This document shows positions 1 through 11,100 of a stretch of DNA of 64,000 nt, one piece after another; positions within the stretch are counted from its first letter, which is position 1, and every line of letters begins with the position of its first letter. The stretch comes from DASRVA01 sp050732875 (GTDB taxonomy: Bacteria; Gemmatimonadota; Gemmatimonadetes; JACCXV01; JAHWKZ01), in NCBI GenBank assembly GCA_050732875.1, contig JBOHRQ010000002.1, positions 36,314 through 100,313 on the forward strand, read 5' to 3'. Both the position numbers and the translations under genes were made by a program. The notes under the pieces were generated by a model that saw only the letters and a program-made list of their open reading frames with translations, was not told the origin of the DNA and did no database searches.

Positions 1-15
1 GCGTCGAGGCTGGCC

Positions 16-3000
16 CTACCACGTCTCGCTGCGGTCCTGTGCCGTGAGATAGAGAATCCGCTCCTTGACCGGCTCCCCGGTCAACTCCTCCCAGCACTCG
101 GCGTAGAGATCGACCTGCGCGCGGTAGACGGCGAGGCGCCGCTCGAGCTCGGCGGGGTCCGCGACCTCGTCGGTCTTGTAGTCGGCGATCACCCAGCCAT
201 CGGCCTCCTGGAAGGCGAGGTCGATCACGCCTTCGACGATCTCGAGCGGAAAGTCGCCGCCACGATCCGCTGCGGGCGGCCGGGGGCGGGCGAAGGGGAC
301 CTCGTAGAGGGCCTTCCCGGCCGCGCGCGCGCGGGACAGGAGCGGCGACCGGCCGACGGTCTCGACGAGCGCCACGAGCTCCTGGAGCTCGCGCGGCTCG
401 CCGTCGGCGGACGGACGGCCGTTCTCGAGGAGGGCGGCCCGGCAGACCCGCGCCAGCGTCTCCCCCGACGCGCCCCGGCCCACGGCGTCCAGCGCCTGAT
501 GGACTGCGCTTCCCCAGTCTCGGCCCCGGCCTCGACCGCTCAGGCGCTGGCCCTCTCCCTTTACCAGCTCCGACACCGCCGCAGCCCGATACGAGGGCAG
601 CGCCCGCGAGGCCCGCTTCGTCGTCACCTCTTCGATCCGCCTCTGGACCACCGCCTGCGCCACGTCGGCCTCCGGGCGCGGGGGCGGCGCTTCGACCGTC
701 ATATCCAGCGCGGGACCTCGCTCCTCGAGAGCCTCGAAGAAGGGCATCCACCAGCATTCCTTGTCCTTGGGCCCGAAGCGGGCCACCACGAGCTCCTCCC
801 GGGCGCGGGTCGCCGCCACGTAGAGGAGCCGTACCTCCTCGGCCTCCTCGAACTCGCGCTCGACGGCGGCGTGCTCCCGCCAGTCGATGGGCTGGGCCAG
901 AACGCGGAACTGCCAGCGATTGAGAGGCCGGACGACCTGCAGCCACCCTTCGGCTCGACCGCCCGTGCGCTCGATCCGCTTGCGAGGCTCCCACTCCGAC
1001 TTTCCGGTCGGATGCGCGAGGACGACGACCGTGGCTTCCATCCCCTTCGCCTTGTGGAGGTTCATGATGCGGACGACATCCTTTCGTCCGGGTTCGAGCG
1101 GAGCTTCGGCCTCCCCGATTTCGAGCACGGCGTCCAGCGCGCTCATCGCGTCGCGCAGGGAGGTGCGGCCTTCGAGGGCCACAGCGCGGACCGTGTCGAC
1201 GACGAAGGCGAGAGATCCCGCACGCGCGCCTCCCAGCTCGCTCGAGGCGGCGTACGGCATGAGGCCGATCTGGTCCACGATCGTCGACACGGCGATGTCC
1301 GCCGGCGAGCGGCGGGCGAGCAGCCACCATTCCCGGAGCCGGGCCAGGGCGCGGGTAACCTCGGTGGTCTCGTCCGGCGGCTCTCGATGAAAGCGGAAGC
1401 GGCCACCCGCCAGCCGGTGCTGCACGAGCTGCTCGTAATCGAGGCCGAAGAAGAGTCCGGTCAACGCGGCGGTAGTCAGGATGGGGTTGTCGGGATCGAT
1501 CAGCGCCTCCAGCACCAGACGCAGCTCGTGGATCTCCTCGTCGATCAGCAGGTCGCCGCCCGTCACCTGCACCGGCACCCCGCGTGCCTCGAGGGCCCGG
1601 GCGTAGACGGTGAGGAACCGCCGGAGGTAGGGCAAAAGGAGGAAGTCGCCCGGCCGCCTCTCCCCGCGGTCGATTCGCCCCCGGATCCAGGAAGCGAGAC
1701 GCTCGGCGTCGGCTTCCGCTACGGCGAGCTGGTTCTCCTTCTCGCATTCGACCTCGTACCACAGGACGGCACCGCGATCGGGGTCCTCGTTGTGGATCCT
1801 GAGGGGGGCGAACGCCGCCTGCCGCCGGTTCGCGTGCTCCGGGAAGAGCGTCTGGAATCGGCAGTTCACGAACTCCTCGATCGGACGGGTGGAACGGAAG
1901 TTCGCGACCAGCGAGACGATCTCCCCGAGGCCCTGGCGTTCGAGCTCCTGGAAGCGCTCGCGCACCTCCTCGTAAACCGCGATGTCGGCCCGCCGGAAGC
2001 GATAGATCGATTGCTTCGGATCTCCGACGACGAACAGCGCCCCCGTCCGCGGAAGCGCCGACCGCCAGTCTCTCTCGGCCGGATCACTCGCCGCCAGCAG
2101 GAACAGGACCTCGGCCTGCACGGGGTCGGTGTCCTGAAACTCGTCCACCAGGAGAAAGCGGAACCGGCGCCCGAGGTCCTGCCGCGCATCGGGGTTCTCG
2201 CGGAGCAGACGGGCCGCCTCCATCAGGAGATCCTGGAACGTCAGCCGTCCCGTTTCCAGCCGCTCCCGCCGATAAGCCTCGGCGACGGTCGTGGTGAACC
2301 GGATCGCCCGCGCGTAACGGTATGCCCACCAGGCGTCGAGGGCGCGTGAAGCTGGCCCCTCGGGGGCGCAGAACTCCTCGAACACCGCCTGGAACCGGGG
2401 GGCGACCTCCTTCCCGACCTTGCCACCGCCCCAGCGGCTCTGATAGGCCTTCTTCGAGCCCTCCATGAGGATCCCGAGCGCTTCGAAGAAGACGGCCTCG
2501 TCGCCCCATCCGATGACGTCGTGGCTGAACCGCACGTTGACGATCCGCTGCTGCAGGGGATCCCAGCCCTTTTCGGGCTCCTCCCGCGGCAGAAACGGCC
2601 GCACCTCCTCGAGGAGCCGCACGAGCTCGGCCCGTACGGCCTTCACGGTCGCGGGGGCCGGGCGCTCGGCCTCGCCCGGCGGAAACTCGACGTCGGCGTT
2701 GTCGCCGACGATGCCGAAGCAATGGTAGAGGGCTTCCGAGCCGAGGCCGGCCTCTTCCAGCTCCCGCAGGAGGGGATCGTCGCGCCGCCGCATCCGCTCC
2801 ATCTCGCGGAGCCAGAAATCCCGGCGCAGCTCGATCTCGTCCGGCCCCGTCATCTCGCGGAACCCCGGATCCAGCCCGGCCTCGATCGGTCGCTCGCGAA
2901 GGAGCCGCGCACAGAAGGCGTGAATGGTGCCGATGAAGGCGCCGTCGATCCGCCGGAGGGCGCGGTTCAGGCGTTCGCGGGACTCGAACGGCGTGTACTC

Positions 3001-3258
3001 GTCCGAGAGGCTGCGCTCGACGGCTTCCTGAAACTTCTCCCTCAGCTCGGCGGCGGCCTTGCGGGTGAAGGTCACGGCGGCGATCTCGTCGACGCGCGCG
3101 GTTCCGGTGGAAACGAGAGCGACCGCGCGGTCCACGAGCGAGGTCGTCTTGCCCGAGCCGGCCCCGGCCTCAACGAGCATGTTCAAGTCGAGCGCGTCGA
3201 CGATGCGCTCGCGCGCCGCCTGGTCGGGGGGCGCGGCGGCGATCTCAATCCTCGACAC
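16..3258 (-). CDS. addA: AddA-like helicase-nuclease subunit
   Basis: This is a UvrD/RecB-type superfamily 1 helicase with a C-terminal PD-(D/E)XK nuclease, about 1080 residues, of the kind that resects double-strand breaks together with AddB. Seen in the sequence: Walker A AGAGSGKT near residues 31-38, DEFQD (Walker B) at 372-376, GDPKQSIYRFRRAD (motif III), an LLYVAATRARE motif near the end of the helicase part, and a nuclease core GVIDLAF followed by DYKTD with the Asp near residue 1026. The start is set at a GTG (3256-3258), because the open frame upstream is Arg/Ser-rich and unlike the family. This start overlaps the 3' end of the addB-like gene by 14 bases, which suggests translational coupling. 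The stop TAG is at 16-18, so the gene is complete. It could be named RecB-like, but the adjacent AddB partner favours AddA. Confidence 0.88.
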   Translation of the reverse strand: MSRIEIAAAPPDQAARERIVDALDLNMLVEAGAGSGKTTSLVDRAVALVSTGTARVDEIAAVTFTRKAAAELREKFQEAVERSLSDEYTPFESRERLNRALRRIDGAFIGTIHAFCARLLRERPIEAGLDPGFREMTGPDEIELRRDFWLREMERMRRRDDPLLRELEEAGLGSEALYHCFGIVGDNADVEFPPGEAERPAPATVKAVRAELVRLLEEVRPFLPREEPEKGWDPLQQRIVNVRFSHDVIGWGDEAVFFEALGILMEGSKKAYQSRWGGGKVGKEVAPRFQAVFEEFCAPEGPASRALDAWWAYRYARAIRFTTTVAEAYRRERLETGRLTFQDLLMEAARLLRENPDARQDLGRRFRFLLVDEFQDTDPVQAEVLFLLAASDPAERDWRSALPRTGALFVVGDPKQSIYRFRRADIAVYEEVRERFQELERQGLGEIVSLVANFRSTRPIEEFVNCRFQTLFPEHANRRQAAFAPLRIHNEDPDRGAVLWYEVECEKENQLAVAEADAERLASWIRGRIDRGERRPGDFLLLPYLRRFLTVYARALEARGVPVQVTGGDLLIDEEIHELRLVLEALIDPDNPILTTAALTGLFFGLDYEQLVQHRLAGGRFRFHREPPDETTEVTRALARLREWWLLARRSPADIAVSTIVDQIGLMPYAASSELGGARAGSLAFVVDTVRAVALEGRTSLRDAMSALDAVLEIGEAEAPLEPGRKDVVRIMNLHKAKGMEATVVVLAHPTGKSEWEPRKRIERTGGRAEGWLQVVRPLNRWQFRVLAQPIDWREHAAVEREFEEAEEVRLLYVAATRAREELVVARFGPKDKECWWMPFFEALEERGPALDMTVEAPPPRPEADVAQAVVQRRIEEVTTKRASRALPSYRAAAVSELVKGEGQRLSGRGRGRDWGSAVHQALDAVGRGASGETLARVCRAALLENGRPSADGEPRELQELVALVETVGRSPLLSRARAAGKALYEVPFARPRPPAADRGGDFPLEIVEGVIDLAFQEADGWVIADYKTDEVADPAELERRLAVYRAQVDLYAECWEELTGEPVKERILYLTAQDRSETW

Positions 3259-6200
3259 GTCGCACCTCGTCGAGCGGCTGGAACTCCGCGAGCGTCGCCT
3301 TGACCTCCACTGCCCACACGACCGGCGGCGAGTGCGTCTCGCCGTAGTCGTCCCGAACGCGGCAGATGGGGCGATGGTCGCAGTACCAGCAGTCGGCGGG
3401 GTCATCGGTCGGGACGAAGTGACCGGCGGCGACCAGGTCGAGGAGCCGTCCGATCACCCATCCGCCGTCCGCGAATCGGGGCGCCGGATAGGCCCGGGGC
3501 AGCTCGTCTCCCCGGCGGGTCGGGAAGCGATACTCGACGACCTCGACGGGCCGGCCATAGAGCTTCGAGGCCGCGTTCGCATAGACCGCGTGCTGCAGCC
3601 GGCGTCCCTGATGGAAGACGCCGTTCTTCGCCTTGTGGTCGCGGGGCTTTCCGGTCTTGTAATCGACAACCCGCAGATTTCCGTCCGGCAGCCGGTCGAT
3701 CCGGTCGATATAGCCCCGCGTGCGGATCGTCCCGCCGCCCACGTCCATCTCGATCGGGGGCTCGGTGCCGTCCCAGGTGCCGAACCCTCGCTCCAGGTCG
3801 ATCCAGTCCGGCCGGGTCTCGCCGATCATGTGAACGAAGACCCGCATGTCCTCGGCGAGGGCTTTCGCCTCGCGCTCGAAGACCTCCTGGCTGGGGATGG
3901 GGACCCGGCCTCGAAACCGGGTGATCTCCTCCTCCAGAACGGCCATCGCGAGCCCTTCGAACACCGACGGGTCCAGGCCGACCCCTTGCGCGCGCGCCCG
4001 GCGCAGCGACTCCTCGTAGACGGCGTGAAGGAGGGTCCCACGCTCCCGCGGCTCGAGCCACACGCCGGGATCGAGCTCGGGGTCGTCCGGGTCCCTCAGC
4101 CCGAGCACGCTTCGATGCAGATACGCGAGCGGGCACCCTCCGAGGTTCTCGAGGGCGGTCGCGGAGAGCGCGAGGTCGGGGTTACGCCGGGGATCGAGCT
4201 GATCGGGCCGGGCCTCGATCCTCCCGAGATGGGGCGAGAACAGATCCCCTCGATGGGCCCGGCGCGCCGTGATCCCTCGATCGAGTCCGGCGAAGGATGC
4301 CCGGATGAGCTCCTCGGCGCGCCGGAAGAGGCCGTCCTCCCTGAGGGCGTCGAGCCAGACGTCAGAGGCGTCGATCGCCCGCCCGTCCCCGGGAACGGGG
4401 TTAACCACCCGTCCGAGCGTCTCTCGCAACTCCGAGTAGGAGGCGAGGGGCCGGCCAGACGCCAGCCGGAAGGCCTGCAGGACGATCCCCGCCGGCGGCA
4501 CTTCCCGACCGGCGGCGGCGTCCCACGCGGCGTAGCTGAACGTCACCCGCCCCTGGAGTCCCGCCAGCATCGCCGCCAGGGCGTACCGCCGCTCCTCGAG
4601 GATCTCGGCCGTGATCGGCAGATCCTCGGGGCAAAGGCTCCTTCGGTCGTCATCCAGGAGAATGGGATCCTGGATCCCGGCGCCGGGGAAGCGCTCGGCA
4701 TCCAGCCCGACCACGAACGTGAAGGGGCGCCCGGTGCGGCCCCCATGGTCGATGTCGCTGAAATGGAGATGCCCGCCCGTCGAGCTCCAGGGTGGAGGTC
4801 CCTCGGCTCCCGGGCTCGGGATCCGGATGTCGAGGTGCTTGCGCAGGATGGCGAGAGCGGAGGAAAAGCTCGTGGGTCGGGCGAGCGTGGCTCCGATCCG
4901 CCCGAGCCGCTCGAGAAGCCGCTCCATGGCCTCGTGCTCGACCGCGCTCCGGGCGGGGACGAACTCGAGGAAGGTCGTGAGCCCGCGGGCGAGATCGGCC
5001 GGAGACACCGGCGCGCCCCCCAGGCCGATCCGGTCGGGCACGGGAGGGGTCGCCTCCAGGATCGGACCCAGCATTCCTCCGAGCGCAGCGAGCTCTTCGG
5101 CCTCACGCGCCCGGTCGGCGCGGTCCCGTACCCTGTCGATGTCCTCAGGATCGAGGTCGGGCTCGTCCTTCCCTTCGGAATCGAGTCGCTGGAGCCGGAA
5201 GTCGATCGCCTCTTCGTAGCGGTCCCGTCCCCATCCCACCCGCAACCGCCGTAGACGACGGGCCAGCCGCCCTCCCGACAGCCTCTCCGGGCCCTCGCCG
5301 GCCGCCGGAGGGGCCACGTCGCCCGAGGCCAGCAGGTACCGGAAGAGGGATTCCGGAAAGTCGGCCGAGATCCACTCGAGATACGCCATCGCCGCCCGTC
5401 CGGGCCGGCTCCGCTCGACCGGCAGCCCGACCGCGTAGGTGACCGGGATGCCGAGCTTGGTCGCGATCTCGTCCAGGACCGAGCCGTAGACGACGGGGTC
5501 GGTGGCGACGATCTCGACGTGGTCCCAGGTCGCGGCCTCCGCCACCGCGCGGCGGAGGGCCTCCCGGATCTCTTCGTACGGGCTGGCGGCGGCGTAGAGA
5601 TCGAGGCTCGTCGGCCGGGTCGCGAGGGAAACCGCCTCCGGAGCGAAGAGATGCGACAACAAGCTGCCCGGTGACGGGCTGGCCGGCGACGGTGCGAGTC
5701 CGCCGGCGGCGGTTCCCCCACCACCCCCGGCGAACAGATCCGTCTGGATGCCGTCTTCCGAACTCCCCCCCATTCGAGCCGGCGCTCGGCCGTTTCCGTC
5801 GCCCGCAGGCGGCGTCGGTGGCCGGTGGCCCGCGACGCCGAGGATCCTACCCACCGGGGGGTCGAGACCCAGGACCGGGTCGCTCTCGAGCACCGTGGCG
5901 CCCGACGCGAGCAGGATCTCGAGGAATCGACCGCTCAGTCCGCCGCGTCCGAGACCCGGCAGCAGCACGATCCGCTCGGCGAGCGGCCGCTTCGCCAGGC
6001 GGTCGATCGCGGCCCGGAAGATCGACGCCCCGTCGGCCCTCCCGCGTTCGTCGAGCCGGCGCTCGTACGCCACCAGCGATCGCCGGAGGAGATCGCGCTT
6101 GCGCTCGTTCTCCAGCCGCCCGGCCTCGAGATCAGACGGACGGACGCCTGCCAGCCGGAGCGCCTGGATCGCGTTGGCCATCGCCTCGCGGAAGCCGACC

Positions 6201-6502
6201 CCCTGAGAGAGGCGTTCGATCCACCCGCCGCCGCCGGCTACCGCCTCGTCGATCGCCTCGTCGAGCAGGGCCCCCTCCTCGAACTCGTCGAGCGGGGCAC
6301 GGCCGCTCGCCGCCAGGTCGTCGGCCGAGATCGACAGGGCCAGGGATCGGGGGGTCGTCACCTCGAACCCGATCCACCCCGCGCCCCGGACGGCCAGCGC
6401 CCGCAGGAGCTCGCGGCCGACCCCGCGGTTGGGGCCGACGAGCACCTTGCGCTGCGCGGGATGATCGCGGTCGATCCGCAGGAGCGTCTCGAGAAGTCGC
6501 AT
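3245..6502 (-). CDS. addB: AddB-like nuclease subunit with iron-sulfur staple
   Basis: Predicted AddB subunit of the AddAB double-strand-break resection complex, 1085 residues. The N-terminal part has the degenerate helicase fold of AddB, with a modified P-loop region (VGPNRGVGRELL), and the C-terminal part is a PD-(D/E)XK nuclease with DYKTGK around Asp947. The four cysteines that hold the [4Fe-4S] staple in this family can be placed: C790 in GGCPLAYLHR before the nuclease, and C1038, C1041 and C1047 in CWYCDHRPIC after it. This arrangement is diagnostic of AddB-type nucleases. The ATG at 6500-6502 has no strong ribosome binding site. The gene is first in the pair, followed by the addA-like gene with a 14-base overlap. 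A Ser/Gly/Pro-rich stretch around residues 240-270 looks like a flexible linker. Confidence 0.87.
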   Translation of the reverse strand: MRLLETLLRIDRDHPAQRKVLVGPNRGVGRELLRALAVRGAGWIGFEVTTPRSLALSISADDLAASGRAPLDEFEEGALLDEAIDEAVAGGGGWIERLSQGVGFREAMANAIQALRLAGVRPSDLEAGRLENERKRDLLRRSLVAYERRLDERGRADGASIFRAAIDRLAKRPLAERIVLLPGLGRGGLSGRFLEILLASGATVLESDPVLGLDPPVGRILGVAGHRPPTPPAGDGNGRAPARMGGSSEDGIQTDLFAGGGGGTAAGGLAPSPASPSPGSLLSHLFAPEAVSLATRPTSLDLYAAASPYEEIREALRRAVAEAATWDHVEIVATDPVVYGSVLDEIATKLGIPVTYAVGLPVERSRPGRAAMAYLEWISADFPESLFRYLLASGDVAPPAAGEGPERLSGGRLARRLRRLRVGWGRDRYEEAIDFRLQRLDSEGKDEPDLDPEDIDRVRDRADRAREAEELAALGGMLGPILEATPPVPDRIGLGGAPVSPADLARGLTTFLEFVPARSAVEHEAMERLLERLGRIGATLARPTSFSSALAILRKHLDIRIPSPGAEGPPPWSSTGGHLHFSDIDHGGRTGRPFTFVVGLDAERFPGAGIQDPILLDDDRRSLCPEDLPITAEILEERRYALAAMLAGLQGRVTFSYAAWDAAAGREVPPAGIVLQAFRLASGRPLASYSELRETLGRVVNPVPGDGRAIDASDVWLDALREDGLFRRAEELIRASFAGLDRGITARRAHRGDLFSPHLGRIEARPDQLDPRRNPDLALSATALENLGGCPLAYLHRSVLGLRDPDDPELDPGVWLEPRERGTLLHAVYEESLRRARAQGVGLDPSVFEGLAMAVLEEEITRFRGRVPIPSQEVFEREAKALAEDMRVFVHMIGETRPDWIDLERGFGTWDGTEPPIEMDVGGGTIRTRGYIDRIDRLPDGNLRVVDYKTGKPRDHKAKNGVFHQGRRLQHAVYANAASKLYGRPVEVVEYRFPTRRGDELPRAYPAPRFADGGWVIGRLLDLVAAGHFVPTDDPADCWYCDHRPICRVRDDYGETHSPPVVWAVEVKATLAEFQPLDEVRRVED

Positions 6503-6711
6503 GGGGAAGTGACTCTATCCGGTCGCGGTCTCGGGCACCAATCGGGCAGGGTGCCGGTCCTCTTCCGTCAGGGGGCCCGCCACCCGGTTCGATGACTCTA
6601 CCATGAGGATGTGACGAGAACTCGCCAGGCGCGCCGTTCAGGCACGCCCCGGCTCGGGGGGAGCCGGTGATCGACGTGGCTCGGGAGACATTACACGCCT
6701 GGCAGACTACG

Positions 6712-6740
6712 AAAACGGCGCCGGGAAGCCCGGCGCCGTT
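6712..6740 (-). terminator. Intrinsic terminator of the 6776-8044 lipoprotein gene
   Basis: A perfect 12-bp GC-rich stem (6714-6725 paired with 6729-6740) with a 3-base AAG loop lies 35 bases beyond the stop of the minus-strand lipoprotein gene. On the minus strand the stem ends in a short TTTT run. The rest of the 6503-6775 gap shows no gene. Confidence 0.75.
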
Positions 6741-6775
6741 CCGTTCCCGCTGGAGTGCGGGTTTTCGATTCCGAG

Positions 6776-8044
6776 CTACGGCCCGACGTCCACCGTTACC
6801 GTCTTTACACCGTTCTCCGGCGGCCCCAGCGACGGGTCGCCAGCCGACAGGGAGAACGTGGCCGTCCCCGAGTGCGACCCGCTGCCGACCACCTTCTCCG
6901 CCGTGAGGCTGTACTGCAACGTTCCGGGCGCCGAGTCGAGACCCGTGATGTCGCAGGTCGACTCATTGGGACCCGACTCTACGGTGGTGCACGTGCCGGC
7001 CTGGGCCGTCGAGGGCGCGGGGCCGAACACCTTGACCACGGTGCCCTCGGAGACAGCAGCGGAGTGGCTGTTCACGATGACGTGAACGGTCCGGACGGCG
7101 TCCGCCTCGCTCAGGATACTCCACGTGCTCGGCGCGAAGGCGGTCCCGCCTCTCGAGCAGCCCAGCACCCCGCGGGCGGGATCCACGGCGGTCACATCGT
7201 CGGCATCGAACTCTCCGTCGGCGCCGCGCCCCGGCTCCCCGGTCGCGAACACTTCCTCGCACATCTCGACGTAGAGCCCCTCGCCGGCGATCGGGTCGTT
7301 GTTGAGATGATCGCCCGGCGTGTCCAGGTTGATGGCGTAGCTGGGTGGCTCGCAGTTCTTCTCGGATTCAGCGTTCTCGGGGCAGGGTCCGAGCTCGGAC
7401 GCCGGCGGGTTCTCCCGGATCGTCCCGAATACCTGGTCGGGCTCGAGGGCGTCCAGCATGATCCCGATCTCCCCGTTGGGGAGGACGATAGCGTCGGCAA
7501 GATCGTTCGCGGGGCTCACTTCTCCGACGGGCCCGAACGCCTTCCATCCGCCCCAGATGGGATTCGTCCCACCGCCATCGTTCAGCGCGAGGGTCGCGAC
7601 GGTCGCCGGCAGGCAGTCCGACCCCAGGCCAGGCGGCTGTGGCAGCGCCGTATCCAGATCGCAGATCGCCTGCGAGAAGGCGGCAACTGTCTCCTGGAGT
7701 CCGACGGCCGCGAGGACGCACGTGCCCGCCGTTCCGAAAGGCGGGCCCACGCAGCTCGCGTAGTCAGCGTAGAGCGAGGCCTGCAACTGGTTGATCAGGC
7801 CCTCGGCGGTGCTATGATCCTCTTTGTCGACCGCCCGCATGATTTCGCCGCAGACGCCCTCTTTCTCGCCGCGGGTCTTTTTGTCCGTGTAGGGGTTGCT
7901 GTCCACGAAGTCGTCGAATTTGCAGGCTCCCGCAGGATCGAGCACTCGGTCCGCGGGTTCGACAGGTCCTTGCCTGTCACCCTGACAGGCCAGGAGCAAG
8001 AGAGCGGGTAAAACAAGAAGACGGCTAGGAAGGCGAAGCCACAC
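6776..8044 (-). CDS. Predicted lipoprotein of unknown function
   Basis: A 422-residue exported protein that I do not recognise by family. The N-terminus has a basic stretch, a hydrophobic core and a lipobox (LLLLACQGD), so it should be a lipid-anchored envelope protein. The middle region (about residues 35-170) is helical and carries several cysteines that could form disulfides. The C-terminal third (about 280-420) is Thr/Ser/Gly-rich and looks like a beta-sandwich domain, ending in VKTVTVDVGP. The start is a GTG (8042-8044) preceded by a strong AAGGAGGC site about seven bases upstream, which makes the start call firm. It is transcribed divergently from the cyclase at 8119, with a 74-base shared control region, and is followed by a clear intrinsic terminator. 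Confidence 0.75.
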   Translation of the reverse strand: MWLRLPSRLLVLPALLLLACQGDRQGPVEPADRVLDPAGACKFDDFVDSNPYTDKKTRGEKEGVCGEIMRAVDKEDHSTAEGLINQLQASLYADYASCVGPPFGTAGTCVLAAVGLQETVAAFSQAICDLDTALPQPPGLGSDCLPATVATLALNDGGGTNPIWGGWKAFGPVGEVSPANDLADAIVLPNGEIGIMLDALEPDQVFGTIRENPPASELGPCPENAESEKNCEPPSYAINLDTPGDHLNNDPIAGEGLYVEMCEEVFATGEPGRGADGEFDADDVTAVDPARGVLGCSRGGTAFAPSTWSILSEADAVRTVHVIVNSHSAAVSEGTVVKVFGPAPSTAQAGTCTTVESGPNESTCDITGLDSAPGTLQYSLTAEKVVGSGSHSGTATFSLSAGDPSLGPPENGVKTVTVDVGP

Positions 8045-8118
8045 GGGGGAGCCTCCTTGGATTATTTGTACTGGCCTGGCGGGTAACCGGCCCCTATTAT
8101 ACTCGATAAGGTGTGATT
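8045..8118. promoter_or_regulatory. Divergent promoter region between lipoprotein and cyclase
   Basis: This 74-base gap serves two divergent genes. For the plus strand, TATTAT at 8095-8100 is a good -10 box without an obvious -35, followed by AAGG at 8107-8110, eight bases before the ATG at 8119. For the minus strand, AAGGAGGC (8051-8058 read in reverse) is the ribosome binding site, and an AT-rich AAATAAT-like box lies just upstream. Promoter assignment is by inspection only. Confidence 0.45.
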
Positions 8119-11100
8119 ATGCCAGACCCACCGCGCCCGCTCTTCTGTATGGAATGCGGCATATCCCTGCCGCCGGACGCCAAGTTCTGTCCACAATGCG
8201 GCACCCGTGTGCCGCTCTCGACTCCCGCTCCTCCTGAAAGCGTCGCCGAGCCCGACACCGGGCTCCCCCTTCCCATCAGCCCCCCGCCCGAGCTCATGAC
8301 CAAGTACGAGCGCGCCCGGGAGGATCTGCGGGGCGACCGGCGCGAGGTCGTCGTCCTGTTCGGGGATCTCTCCGGCTTCACCGCTCTCTCCGAGCGCCTC
8401 GATCCCGAGGAGGTCAGCCTGCTCATGCAGGGCCTGCTGCGGGAGCTCGCCAACGTGGTCTACCGCTACGAGGGATACGTCGACAAGTACATCGGCGACG
8501 CGATCATGGCGCTGTTCGGGGCGCCGATCGCGCACGAGAACGACGCGGAGCGCGCCGTCCTCGCCGCCCTGGACATGCTGGAGGTCACGGCCCGGAGGAG
8601 CGAGGGCTCCACCCACCCGCTCTCGCTTCGCGTCGGCCTGAATCTGGGAGAGGTCGTCGCCGCCCATGTCGGCTCCGAAGCCCGGCATCAGTACACGGTC
8701 ATGGGAGACACCGTCAACGTCGCCTCGCGGCTCGAGAGCGCCGCGGCGCCGGACTCCGTCCTCGTGAGCCGCTCCGTCTTCGACCGGATCGGCTTTCGGT
8801 TCGAGACCGAGGAGGTTCCGCCGCTCACGGTCAAGGGAAAGGCCGAGCCGCTGCAGGCCTATCGAGTGTTGCGATACCGGCCGGCGACCACCGCGCCCGG
8901 CTCCGAGTCCACGGTGTTCGTGGGACGGAGCGAAGAGCTCGCCGCCCTGGAGCTCTTCTTCCGGCGGGTCACCGAGGGAGCCGGCGGCACCTTCGTCATC
9001 GAGGCCGAAGCGGGGACGGGAAAGACCCGCTTGATCCGGGAAGGGCTCAGACGGACCCAGACCCGGCTCGACACTCTGGAGGTCGACTTCTCTCAGATCG
9101 ACCTCCCTGGCGGGCTTGCCGTGGCGGCAGACCTCTTCCGTCGGCTCGTCGATGCGGATCCGCAGAGCCCGGAAGATGCGACAGGCTCGGTCGAGCGCGC
9201 CGCCGAGCTCCTGGCCGAAGAGATGGATGAACACCGGGCCGGCGTCGAGGGACTGGTGCGGCAGGTCTTCCCCCAGAGCGCGATCGGTGCCTCGCTCGAG
9301 GAGGAGGATCCCAACCTGGCCCGTCAGAATCGGTGGCTGGCCGTGGCGTCTCTGCTGGCGGCCCGTGCGCGGAATGGCCCTCTGCTCATCCTCTTCGAGG
9401 ACGTGCACTGGGCGGACGAGGCAGACCAGATGTTCCTCGAGTTCCTCGTCACCCGGCTGCCCGGGCAGCGCGTCGGCGTCGTGGCCACCGCGAGGCCCGG
9501 GTCGTCCCTCCCCTGGCTGCCCGCGGACCATCAGCGCCTCGAGCTTCGGAATCTCGACGAGGAAGCGGCTCGATCCATTCTCGGGGAGCTCTTCGGGACC
9601 CTGAGGCCTCGGATGCGCAAGGAGCTGATTCGTCGCAGCGAGGGGAATCCCTTCTACCTGGAGCAGCTCGCATGGTCGCTGCGGGGAGTCGTGGAAGCGG
9701 CGGCGGCTTCCGTGCCCGGTACGGTCCAGGGCCTGCTGCAGTCCCGTATGGACCGGCTGCCGGCCCCGGTCCGGCTTCTCCTGCAGATGGCCTCGGTCCT
9801 GGGGTCGCCCTTCTCCGTCGAGCTGCTGGCCCGCATCTACCGGCTCGAGAACCAGCCCCTGCCGTTCTCGGAGGCGCTCGAGACGCTCAAGAGGGAAGAC
9901 TTCTTCGAGGATGTGGGGGACGCTTCGTCCGTCCGATTCCGGCATGCCCTGATGCAGGAGGTCGCCTACGGCAGCATCCTGAATCAGGTACGAAAGGTCC
10001 TCCACGAATCGGCGGCCCGGCTGGGGGAGGAGCAGTATGCCGAGCGCCTGGAGGCCGAGGCACCGTTCTTCGCGCACCATTACTGGGAGGCGGGGCTGCT
10101 TTCCGATGCCGCTTCGCACTTGTGGAACGCGGGCCGCATGGCCGCGCGCGATGCCGAGCTCCATTCCGCCGAGCGGTTTCTTCGACGTCTGGCGGAGATC
10201 ATCGACCAGCAGCCGGACGTCCTCCAAAGCCCCGAGGAGCGCGCGAGCTTCATGTCGACGTACGGCGCGGTTCTGCAGGAGCGGGCGCTGTTCCAGGAAG
10301 CGGAAGAATGGTTCCGGAAGTTGCAGGCGATCGGTGAAAAGGAGGACAACGCGGACTGGCTGGCCAAGGCGCTCTTCCACCTGGGTACGATCGCCTGGTA
10401 TCGGGGGCGATCCGACGAGGCGGAGGAGGCCTTCCAGAAAGGCCTTTCCCGGGTCAACTCCAGGGACGAACACACGATCGCCAGCCTTCACAGCGGCCTG
10501 GGTCTCGTCTACTACCGCCGAAACGATGTCCGGCGCTGCCTCGAGGAGCACGGGCAAGCTCTGCGGCTGCGCCAGGGGATCGACGATCGCCTCGGCGTCG
10601 TCAAGAGCCTCATGAACATCGGCGGGACGCTCTACGAGCTTCAGGACGATCTGGGGGGGGCTCAGGGTCATTACGAGCGGGCGCTCCAGCTCGCCCGCGA
10701 GATCGGCTATCGGGAGATACAATGCAACCTCCTCCTCAACCTCGGCTTGCTCGACCTGGAGCGAGGCGATTATCACGCCTCGCTGGAACGAATCGACGAC
10801 GCGCAGGAGCGGGTCGACGAGATCGGCCTGACGTACCTGCGCTTCCTCGGACTCCGTCATCAAGCAGCAAGCCACGTCCGACTGGGACGGATCCAGCAGG
10901 CGCTCCAGGAGTTGAAATCCTGCGTGGAAGAGGGCGACGAGTTCCTGGACCCGGTCAATCGTGTGGCGAGCCGCATCCTGAAGTACGAGGCGTACATGAG
11001 CGCGATGGCCGAGGAACAGGCCGTCGCGGCCCTTCAGGAAGCTCGAGAGCTGGCCGAGACGCTGGAGGTCACGGATCTGGACGACTGGCTGCTCCTGAGC

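Noticed and set aside
499..5254. Long plus-strand frames opposite addA and addB
   Set aside because: They mirror codon bias of the real genes and show no domains; the minus-strand proteins have full helicase and nuclease motifs.
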